From an uncultured Lachnospiraceae bacterium (lineage in GTDB: Bacteria > Bacillota > Clostridia > Lachnospirales > Lachnospiraceae): a stretch of DNA of 64,000 nt. Of the stretch, positions 57,419-64,000 are shown one piece after another (within the stretch, counting starts at the first letter, position 1; each line of letters starts with the position of its first letter). The translations under genes were made by a program, and so were the position numbers. The notes beneath the pieces were generated by a model. It searched no databases. It saw only the letters and a program-made list of their open reading frames with translations, and was not told the origin of the DNA. Location of the stretch: contig CAJURH010000011.1 of assembly GCA_910588775.1 (NCBI GenBank), positions 1 to 64,000 on the forward strand, read 5' to 3'.

Positions 57419-60400
57419 TTGCGCGTTTGAGTGTGAAGCGTCCCTACACGGTTGTGGTGGCGGTGGTGTTGGTATTGATCCTGGGTAGCGTTTCTTTTAC
57501 GAAAATGAACACGGATTTGCTGCCTAGCATGAATCTGCCCTATGCCATTGTGATGACTACATACCAAGGCGCCAGTCCGGAGACGGTGGAGATGGCAGTG
57601 ACCAAGCCCATAGAGCAGTCCATGGCCACGGTGACCAGTATTGAAAATGTCAGCTCCATTTCTCAGGAGAATGTCTCGCTGGTCATTTTGGAATTCGAGG
57701 AGACGGCTAACATGGATTCCGCCACCATCGAGATGCGAGAAAATCTGGATCAGATTAGCTCCTATTGGGACGATTCGGTGGGCAAATCCATTATCATGAA
57801 GCTGAATCCGGATATGATGCCAGTGATGGTGGCGGCTGTGGAAGCGGAAGGGATGGAAGACACAGAGGTGACGGACTTTGTGACCAGCCATGTGGAGCCA
57901 GAGCTGGAGAGCATTGCCGGTGTGGCCAGTGTCACTACCACCGGCACAATCACGGAAAATGTGGATGTGCTCATCCGGGAAGACAAGATAGCCGCTGCAA
58001 ACCAGCGGGTGAGAAACGCGCTGTACGGAACTTTTTCGGAACAAGAGCAAGAGCTTTCGGACGCGCAGGGTGAATTGGATGCAAACCGGGCGGATCTGGA
58101 ATCTGGGAAAGAGGAACTGGAATCTGGAAAACAGCAGGCCGCGGAGCAAATCGGCCAGGGGGCGGCGCAGTTAAATGAAGCCCAGGTTCAGTTGATGGAA
58201 GGAAAACAAGAGCTGGAGAAAAACCAGAAGCTTTTGGATGAGAAACAGGCGGAACTGGACAGCGGCCGTGAGTCTTTGGCGGCCAGTGAAGTAAAGGCCA
58301 AGGAGGGGCTGGGGCAGTTGGAGCAGGCCAAGTCTGCTCTGGAGCAGCTTCCCGCAGCCATAACCAGCATGCAGGAGAAGAAAGCGGAGTTGGAAGAAAA
58401 GATGGCTCAGGCGGACGAAGCGTTGATTCAGATCCAGGCGGGTCTTCAGATGGCCCCGGAAAACCCGGATCTGAAGAAAAAAGAAGCGGAGCTGAAAAGC
58501 GGCCGGGAGCTGATGGAAAAAGGGATTCAGGAGATTGACGGGAAGATTGAGGAGACCCAGAAGGCGCTGGAAGCTTTGTTAAAGCCATTTGGCGTGGATT
58601 CGCCCAAAGAGGGTTTGCAGACAGTGAAAGCGCAGATTCGAGAAGTGAAGGAAGGGTTGTCTCAGATTGCGGCTGGGAAGGAGAAGTTGGAAGAGGGGCA
58701 GGCGCAGTTGGATGCGGGCAGACAGCAGCTTCAAACGGCCAGGCAACAGCTAGAAGCCGGCCAGAGCGGCGTTTCCTCTGGCATTGCCCAGTTAAATACC
58801 CAACAGGTTCTGGCTTCCGTGGAGATGAGCATTGCCCAGTCGAAAATCAATATGGGTGAGTCTCAACTGGAGTCCGCCCAGCAGCAGTTGGACGATGGAA
58901 GAGAGCAGCTTTTAGACGCCCGCCAGGAGGCTCTGGAAAAAAGCCAGTTGGACGGAATCCTCACTGTGGATATGGTAAAAGGGATTCTGGCCGCCGAGAA
59001 TTTCTCCATGCCGGCAGGGTACGTGGGAGAAGACAGTGAAAAATATCTGGTGCGGGTGGGAGATAAGCTGCAGGATGTGAAAAGTCTCCAGGAACTGGTG
59101 GTGCTGGACATGGATCTGGACAATTTAACGCCGATCTGTCTGGCGGAAGTGGCGGAAGTGGCCATCCGAAACAATTCCAGTGAAGTTTATGCGAATCTCA
59201 ATGGAAATCCAGGAGTTATGCTTTCCATCGAGAAACAGACCGGGTATTCCACCGGGGATGTGACGGATCGTATTTTGGAGCGAATAGAAGAGTTAAAAGA
59301 CACATACAGCCAGTTGGGCGTTTCGGTAATGATGGATCAGGGCATTTATATTGACCTGGTGGTGAACTCGGTGTTGCAGAATATGATATTTGGGGCGGCG
59401 CTGGCGGTTTTGATTCTGCTTTTGTTCTTAAAGGATATTCGCCCCACATTGGTGATTGCCTGCTCCATTCCCATCAGTGTGGTGACGGCGTTGACGCTGA
59501 TGTATTTCAGCGGAGTGACGCTGAACATTATATCCCTGTCCGGGCTGGCGCTGGGCATCGGCATGTTGGTGGATAACTCCATTGTGGTGATTGAGAACAT
59601 TTACCGAATGCGCAGCGAAGGCGTATCGGCGAAAAAAGCGGCTGTGGAAGGAGCGTCCCAAGTGGCGGGGGCGATCAGCGCCTCCACACTGACCACTGTC
59701 TGCGTGTTTGCGCCCATTGTGTTTACGGAAGGATTGACCCGGCAGTTATTTGTGGATATGGGACTGACCATTGCTTATTCGCTGCTGGCCAGCTTGGTGG
59801 TTGCTTTGACGCTGGCGCCCATGATGTCCGCAGGGCTCTTACGAAAAGCGCAGGCCAAGCCGGAAAAAATTTTAGTCAAGATTCAGAATATTTACGCCAA
59901 GACGCTGCGGTTGTCTTTGCGGTTTAAATATTTGACATTGCTTCTGGCGTTGGCGTTGCTTGCAGTGAGCATGGCCGCGTCTTTCTCCCGCGGCACAGCT
60001 TTTATGCCGGAAATGGAGAGCACGCAGGTGAGCATGACCGTTCGTGTGGACCGGGATCAGAACTTTCAGGATTTGACGAAGGCGACGGATCAGGTAATTG
60101 CCAGCCTGGAGGATATTTCCGATATTGAGGCCATTGGAGCCATGGCGGGGGGCAGCATGATGTCCTCCATGATGGGTGGAGGCGCCCAGGACTCGGTTTC
60201 TATGTATCTGACGTTGCGGGAAGACCGCCAATGGGGCAATGAGAAGCTGGAGAGGGAAATTCGAAAGCGCACCAAGTCTATCGACTGTCAGGTGGATGTG
60301 GAGACCTCCAGCATGGACATGAGCGCGTTGGGCGGCAGTGGAATTCAGGTGCAGATTGCCGGGCAGGATCTGGATAAATTGCAGGAGTTGTCTGCAAAAG

Positions 60401-61473
60401 CGGCATCCATCATTGAAAAGGTTCCGGGCGCAGTCAATGTCTCCGACGGGATGGAAGAGGCGGATAAAGAGCTGCGTGTAGTGGTGAATAAGGGAAAAGC
60501 CATGGGGCACGGGCTGACTGTGGCTCAGGTTTTCCAGGAAATCCAGAAACATCTGGCAGAAGCCACCTCGGCCACCACCCTGGCCACAGCGGAAAAGGAT
60601 TACGAAGTCTATGTGAAGGCGGACACAGATGAAAATCTTACAAAAGAGGACCTGGAAAGGATGCAGCTGGAATATACAGACGCTGAGGGTGACAAACAAA
60701 AGGTATTTCTCAGGGACATTGCGGCTTTTCAGGAGGCGGTTACGCCCCAGTCCATCCGAAGGGACGCTCAGTCCCGTTACATGTCCGTGACGGCAGAGCT
60801 GGAATCCGGCTACAACATTGGTCTGGTGAGCGCCGATGTGGAGGAAGCGCTGAAAGACTTTAAGCTGCCGAAAGGATATAGCCTGAAGATGCAAGGGGAA
60901 AATGAGACCATACAGGATGCTATGGGGCAGCTTGTATTGATGCTGGCTCTGGCTGTGGTGTTTATGTATCTGATTATGGTGGCGCAGTTTCAGTCTCTTC
61001 TATCGCCTTTTATCGTTATGTTCACTATTCCGTTGGCGTTTACCGGGGGCTTTCTGGCGCTGTATATGACCGGAAATGAGGTCAGCGTCATTGCTATGAT
61101 CGGGTTTGTGATGCTGGCGGGAATCATTGTAAACAACGGAATTGTGTTGGTGGATTATATGAATCAGCTTCGCAGGGAAGGCATGGAGAAGAGGGAAGCC
61201 ATCGTGCAAGCGGGAAAATCCAGATTGCGCCCGGTGATTATGACCGCGCTGACTACCATTCTGGGACTTTCCACTATGGCGATGGGCATGGGTATGGGCG
61301 CGGACATGGTGCAGCCCATGGCGATTGTAACCATCGGCGGACTTATGTACGGCACATTGCTGACCCTGTATATTGTGCCATGCATTTATGATATCATGAA
61401 TCGGAAAAATTACAGGAAAGACGAGACGCGTCTGGAAGAAAAGGTTGTTACTGTCCACCAAAGTGAACAGTAA
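57415..61473 (+). CDS. RND family efflux permease with coiled-coil insertion
   Basis: 1352 residues, about 300 longer than AcrB. TM1 at RPYTVVVAVVLVLILGSVSF, porter-domain segment NTDLLPSMNLPYAIVMTTYQ, TM4 motif GLALGIGMLVDNSIVVIENI (one Asp where AcrB has two) and a second half ending in GLSTMAMGMGMGADMVQPMA. Between about residues 205 and 512 there is a Glu/Gln/Leu-rich heptad region (repeats such as QAELDSGRESLAA and GQAQLDAGRQQLQTARQQL) with xxLxxG spacing, interrupted once around residues 375-410. No separate adaptor or outer-membrane gene is near. The insertion may do the adaptor's job in a single-membrane cell. ATG 57415 after GAGGAGAG. Confidence 0.92.
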   Translation: MIARLSVKRPYTVVVAVVLVLILGSVSFTKMNTDLLPSMNLPYAIVMTTYQGASPETVEMAVTKPIEQSMATVTSIENVSSISQENVSLVILEFEETANMDSATIEMRENLDQISSYWDDSVGKSIIMKLNPDMMPVMVAAVEAEGMEDTEVTDFVTSHVEPELESIAGVASVTTTGTITENVDVLIREDKIAAANQRVRNALYGTFSEQEQELSDAQGELDANRADLESGKEELESGKQQAAEQIGQGAAQLNEAQVQLMEGKQELEKNQKLLDEKQAELDSGRESLAASEVKAKEGLGQLEQAKSALEQLPAAITSMQEKKAELEEKMAQADEALIQIQAGLQMAPENPDLKKKEAELKSGRELMEKGIQEIDGKIEETQKALEALLKPFGVDSPKEGLQTVKAQIREVKEGLSQIAAGKEKLEEGQAQLDAGRQQLQTARQQLEAGQSGVSSGIAQLNTQQVLASVEMSIAQSKINMGESQLESAQQQLDDGREQLLDARQEALEKSQLDGILTVDMVKGILAAENFSMPAGYVGEDSEKYLVRVGDKLQDVKSLQELVVLDMDLDNLTPICLAEVAEVAIRNNSSEVYANLNGNPGVMLSIEKQTGYSTGDVTDRILERIEELKDTYSQLGVSVMMDQGIYIDLVVNSVLQNMIFGAALAVLILLLFLKDIRPTLVIACSIPISVVTALTLMYFSGVTLNIISLSGLALGIGMLVDNSIVVIENIYRMRSEGVSAKKAAVEGASQVAGAISASTLTTVCVFAPIVFTEGLTRQLFVDMGLTIAYSLLASLVVALTLAPMMSAGLLRKAQAKPEKILVKIQNIYAKTLRLSLRFKYLTLLLALALLAVSMAASFSRGTAFMPEMESTQVSMTVRVDRDQNFQDLTKATDQVIASLEDISDIEAIGAMAGGSMMSSMMGGGAQDSVSMYLTLREDRQWGNEKLEREIRKRTKSIDCQVDVETSSMDMSALGGSGIQVQIAGQDLDKLQELSAKAASIIEKVPGAVNVSDGMEEADKELRVVVNKGKAMGHGLTVAQVFQEIQKHLAEATSATTLATAEKDYEVYVKADTDENLTKEDLERMQLEYTDAEGDKQKVFLRDIAAFQEAVTPQSIRRDAQSRYMSVTAELESGYNIGLVSADVEEALKDFKLPKGYSLKMQGENETIQDAMGQLVLMLALAVVFMYLIMVAQFQSLLSPFIVMFTIPLAFTGGFLALYMTGNEVSVIAMIGFVMLAGIIVNNGIVLVDYMNQLRREGMEKREAIVQAGKSRLRPVIMTALTTILGLSTMAMGMGMGADMVQPMAIVTIGGLMYGTLLTLYIVPCIYDIMNRKNYRKDETRLEEKVVTVHQSEQ

Positions 61474-61481
61474 CAAAAGGT

Positions 61482-62786
61482 TTATTTTTCAATGTGGCAG
61501 AATTCCGCTACACGGCGCTTTGCGAATACGGTATCTATGGGAGCGGGGAGTATATCTGCCGCTCCTCTTTGGATGGCGGAGGAATATTGCTGGATATCGC
61601 CTTCTTTGCATATGGCAATGAAAGGGATGCCCTGTAGCCAGTCGATTTGCAGTATTTGATCGATTAGGGCGCATTCATTCCCGGATTCCGTAGAAATATC
61701 TATATATAGAAGATAGATTTTGCCCATAAATTCTTCCTTAAAATATGCAGATTCTTCCGGGGAGAAAATAGTTAGCAAGCGGGCGTTTTCGGTAATCATA
61801 TCGATTGCGCCGCGCACTTCCCGGTCCTTGCTTAGAAGGAGAGAGGCGAAAGATTCCCTGTCAAAGTCTTTTTGAGGCTTTTCTACGCCATATTCGGCGT
61901 ATTGTCCTTTTCCGTTTCGTTTGGCATTATAGAGGGCTTCATCGGCCTGTTTAAATAATTCTTCGTATGTGTAAGGGCGTTTTTCGGATATAGCCATGCC
62001 AATGCTGACAGATACGTTGGCCGGGGATGAGGTCTCTGGCGTATATTTTAATACTTTGGAAAAGTTGCTGGCTTTTTTTCTGGCCAGATCGGCGGAGGGT
62101 AGATCCAACATGAAGACGAGAAATTCATCGCCTCCGATTCTTCCCACCACGTCGGTCTTTCGAAAATGTGCGGACAACAGATTCGCAATGGTGCAGATGA
62201 TGCGATCGCCAGCCAGGTGTCCCTGGACATCGTTGACCCATTTAAAATCGTCAATATCCACCACCAGCATGGCGCAGAGCGTATGGTTGTCGGCCAGCAT
62301 ATTCGTTATCAGATGCTGGGTGGTGACCTTATTGTAGATGCCGGTCATAAGGTCCAACTCTGCTTTTACGCGAAAATTTTCTTTTTCCCGCACGACTTCT
62401 TCCACCCGGCGGGTGGAGAGGACGTTATGGATGCGGTATTTAATAATTTCCGGCATAAAAGGTTTCGTGATGTAATCGGTGGCGCCCAGTTGGAATGTCT
62501 GCATCTGGGTTTTCGTATCATCGTTTACGGTGATGACGATTACCGGGATGTTTCCAAATACAGGGTCGTTATTGCGGTATGTTAATACATCTAGTCCGGA
62601 CGCCACAGGCATGTGGATATCCAGGAGTATGATGCTGAGTTGATCGCCATATTGTTTCACCAGTTCGATGCACTCTTGTCCATTTATAGCTTCTATTATA
62701 TCGAATTCATTTTCAAATAATTCTTTTAAAACGTCCCGGTCCAGCTCCAGATCGTCGACGATTAGCATTTTGCGTTTATTACACAT
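61482..62786 (-). CDS. response-regulator diguanylate cyclase (REC-GGDEF plus degenerate REC-like domain)
   Basis: 434 residues. N-terminal receiver: KMLIVDDLELDRDVLKELF, phospho-acceptor Asp in IILLDIHMPVASG, and Lys in TDYITKPFMPE. GGDEF domain (about 140-300) with RIGGDEFLVFM and an intact I-site RKTD five residues before it, so it should make c-di-GMP with product inhibition. The last about 120 residues (LLYIDISTESGNECALIDQI, then FAKRRVAEFC) look like a second, degenerate receiver. RBS AAGGGGAAA. No kinase gene is adjacent; lies convergent to the RND gene. Confidence 0.91.
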   Translation of the reverse strand: MCNKRKMLIVDDLELDRDVLKELFENEFDIIEAINGQECIELVKQYGDQLSIILLDIHMPVASGLDVLTYRNNDPVFGNIPVIVITVNDDTKTQMQTFQLGATDYITKPFMPEIIKYRIHNVLSTRRVEEVVREKENFRVKAELDLMTGIYNKVTTQHLITNMLADNHTLCAMLVVDIDDFKWVNDVQGHLAGDRIICTIANLLSAHFRKTDVVGRIGGDEFLVFMLDLPSADLARKKASNFSKVLKYTPETSSPANVSVSIGMAISEKRPYTYEELFKQADEALYNAKRNGKGQYAEYGVEKPQKDFDRESFASLLLSKDREVRGAIDMITENARLLTIFSPEESAYFKEEFMGKIYLLYIDISTESGNECALIDQILQIDWLQGIPFIAICKEGDIQQYSSAIQRGAADILPAPIDTVFAKRRVAEFCHIEK

Positions 62787-62827
62787 GGCTATTTCCCCTT
62801 ATTGCTTTTCGGTTTGATTAATTATGG

Positions 62828-62870
62828 GTGCGTCCCGTGGAAACTGTGTGGGATGCACTCCTTTATTATA
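62828..62870 (-). promoter_or_regulatory. promoter/leader hairpin of the diguanylate cyclase gene
   Basis: Minus-strand TATAAT (62865-62870) with a weak -35 (TGGTAA, 17 bp away), followed in the leader by the stem GTGCATCCC/GGGACGCAC (with wobble) around 62828-62858. Confidence 0.5.
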
Positions 62871-62953
62871 CATAAAATCTTCGTTATTTACCATAGACAA
62901 TGATAAATAATTGGAAAATCTGCGCTTCCTTTGGCAATGTCCATCCATAAGAA

Positions 62954-62993
62954 AGCCGCCATGGAGGAGAAGGAGATCTCATCCGCGGCGGCT
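62954..62993 (-). terminator. terminator of rubredoxin gene
   Basis: Minus strand AGCCGCC/GGCGGCT perfect 7-bp outer stem with a 26-nt pyrimidine-rich loop, followed by TTCTTAT. Confidence 0.6.
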
Positions 62994-63019
62994 GTTTTGA
63001 AAAGCGATGGGGTTTGCGT

Positions 63020-63181
63020 CTATTGGGCGGGCAGGAACTCATCCTTTCCCACGCCGCAGACAGGACATACCCAGTCATCTGGAATGTCTTCGAAAGCGGT
63101 TCCTGGCTCAATGCCTCCGTCCGGATCGCCTTTTTCCGGGTCGTAGATATATCCACAAGGGGCGCACTCATATTTTTGCAT
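63020..63181 (-). CDS. rubredoxin
   Basis: 53 residues, one Fe(Cys)4 site: YECAPCGYIYDPEKGDPDGG and DWVCPVCGVGKDEF. Small electron carrier for anaerobic redox and oxygen or peroxide defence. ATG at 63179-63181 with GGAGAC upstream; a longer in-frame ORF begins upstream but includes the promoter and is rejected. Own promoter, not co-transcribed with flanking genes. Confidence 0.96.
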   Translation of the reverse strand: MQKYECAPCGYIYDPEKGDPDGGIEPGTAFEDIPDDWVCPVCGVGKDEFLPAQ

Positions 63182-63212
63182 AATATTGTCTCCTTTCCTG
63201 AGTAATGGATGT

Positions 63213-63241
63213 ATTATACGGTTGCGGAGGAATTTTGTAAA
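63213..63241 (-). promoter_or_regulatory. sigma-A promoter of rubredoxin
   Basis: Minus strand TTTACA (63236-63241), 17-bp spacer, TATAAT (63213-63218). Confidence 0.83.
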
Positions 63242-63249
63242 GGGGTCGT

Positions 63250-64000
63250 TTAACAATTTCCGATAAATACGTTTTTCAGATGGCGTTGGGCGGTCCGCGC
63301 CAGCTTTTGTATTTGTCTTACCGGGGTAGGACTGGCCAGGCGCATTTTGTATTGTGGGAAGAAACGCGTTATGTGTAGAGGGATTTCGGGGCTGAGGGCT
63401 GACAGCCATTGGCTAAGTTTCGTCATTTCTTCCGGGGAATCGTTTTTGCCGGGGATGATTAGCGTTGTGACTTCCACATGACATTTCTGGAAAGCGGTTT
63501 CGATGAAGCGCAACACAGTGTCCAGGTCGCCGCCGATTTCTTTATAAAAATCCCTGGAAAAGGATTTCAGATCTATATTCATAGCGTCTATAAAGGGAAG
63601 CGTTTCCAGAAGGACTTCCTGTGTAAAAGACCCGTTGGTCACCACCACGTTTTTCATTCCGGCTTTCCGGATAAGCTTGGCGCAGTCCCGGACGTATTCA
63701 TAGTCTATGAGCGGTTCGTTATACGTGTAGGCCACGCCAATGTTTCCAGCTTTTTGCAGGGAGAGCGCCTGCTGGGTCAGCTTTTCTGGAGACAATTCCA
63801 TCGTCTGGAGATCGCTTCCGTCAGACATGGAAATGGGATGGTTTTGGCAAAAAGGGCAGCGCAGATTGCAGCCGCTGCCTCCGATGGAGAGTATCTGGCT
63901 TTTGGGGTAAAACATGGCCAGAGGTTTCTTTTCAATGGGATCTAAGGCCATGGACGTAATTTTCCCATAATGGATGGGTTTTATAACGCCGCCTGTGTTT
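63250..64000 (-). CDS. AmmeMemoRadiSam system radical SAM enzyme, N-terminus cut by window
   Basis: PflA-like radical SAM protein. The 249 visible residues include the cluster motif CNLRCPFCQNH (CxxxCxxC), the preceding ITSMALDPIEKKPLAMFYP and ILSIGGSG, plus GVAYTYNEPLIDYEY and MNIDLKSFSRDFYKEIG. The frame is open without a stop to base 64000, so the real start lies upstream, outside; the Met at 63949-63951 is internal because the conserved HYGKITSMALDPIEKKPL block continues above it. Partner genes of this system (AMMECR1 and Memo homologues) may lie beyond the edge. Confidence 0.9.
   Translation of the reverse strand, partial: NTGGVIKPIHYGKITSMALDPIEKKPLAMFYPKSQILSIGGSGCNLRCPFCQNHPISMSDGSDLQTMELSPEKLTQQALSLQKAGNIGVAYTYNEPLIDYEYVRDCAKLIRKAGMKNVVVTNGSFTQEVLLETLPFIDAMNIDLKSFSRDFYKEIGGDLDTVLRFIETAFQKCHVEVTTLIIPGKNDSPEEMTKLSQWLSALSPEIPLHITRFFPQYKMRLASPTPVRQIQKLARTAQRHLKNVFIGNC

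Noticed and set aside
57415..61473. RND gene as an accidental fusion of two genes
   Set aside because: One continuous frame with both RND halves in the right order; the extra segment is a heptad insertion inside a loop, not a second protein.

Overview
The window looks like a chromosomal segment of a spore-forming, low-to-middle GC Firmicute of class Clostridia, most probably a Lachnospiraceae-type gut anaerobe. Supporting signs are a complete spoIIA operon followed by spoVAA-AE, the order murB-rapZ-whiA-crh, a LexA-type GAAC-N4-GTTC box, rubredoxin, an LTA-synthase-type sulfatase, SD-rich starts with several TTG/GTG codons, and strong TTGACA/TATAAT promoters. I see no rRNA, tRNA, CRISPR array or insertion sequence. 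Family names below are recognised from motifs by eye; no search was run.

Layout: 1-5.2 kb carries thiamine genes (thiD, thiC), a GntR/YtrA-type regulator and clpC. 5.2-7.7 kb is a polar amino-acid ABC transporter with an attenuator after the binding protein. 7.8-13.5 kb holds an aldo/keto reductase-ferredoxin fusion, a beta-CASP metallo-beta-lactamase, a PPOX/TSCPD pair divergent from an HxlR regulator, and a secreted Ig-like protein. 13.5-20.7 kb is the most distinctive accessory block: two Pyl-less MttB-superfamily methyltransferases, an MFS and a BCCT transporter and a TetR regulator, bracketed by four copies of one operator (consensus GGTTAACGYGTTATC). The likely job is uptake and demethylation of a quaternary amine, but no corrinoid protein is present.

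20.7-34 kb has a PP-loop ATPase, valS, an LTA-synthase-like protein, folC with a coupled 49-codon gene, a zinc-ribbon/TPR membrane protein, and the sporulation block with an excellent sigma-G promoter between sigF and spoVAA. 34-37 kb is an MBOAT-DHHW polysaccharide acetylation pair. 37-41 kb is tcdA-murB-rapZ-whiA-crh, where the HPr-like protein has Glu in place of His15 (a Crh-type protein). 41.3-42.8 kb is queT-queF on the minus strand behind a roughly 370-nt structured leader. 42.9-47 kb has an XRE regulator, a small unknown, and a LacI/GH31 glucosidase pair.

47-64 kb contains a CmpB-family membrane protein, a GldA/F/G-DUF4340 export system, an SOS-controlled Y-family polymerase with YolD, two GNATs, a MATE pump, a very large RND permease with a built-in coiled-coil insertion, a REC-GGDEF diguanylate cyclase, rubredoxin and a partial AmmeMemoRadiSam radical-SAM gene cut by the window edge. 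A family of short intergenic sequences (GATTGCGAAAC...GCGTTTTGCAATC type) recurs at five places.
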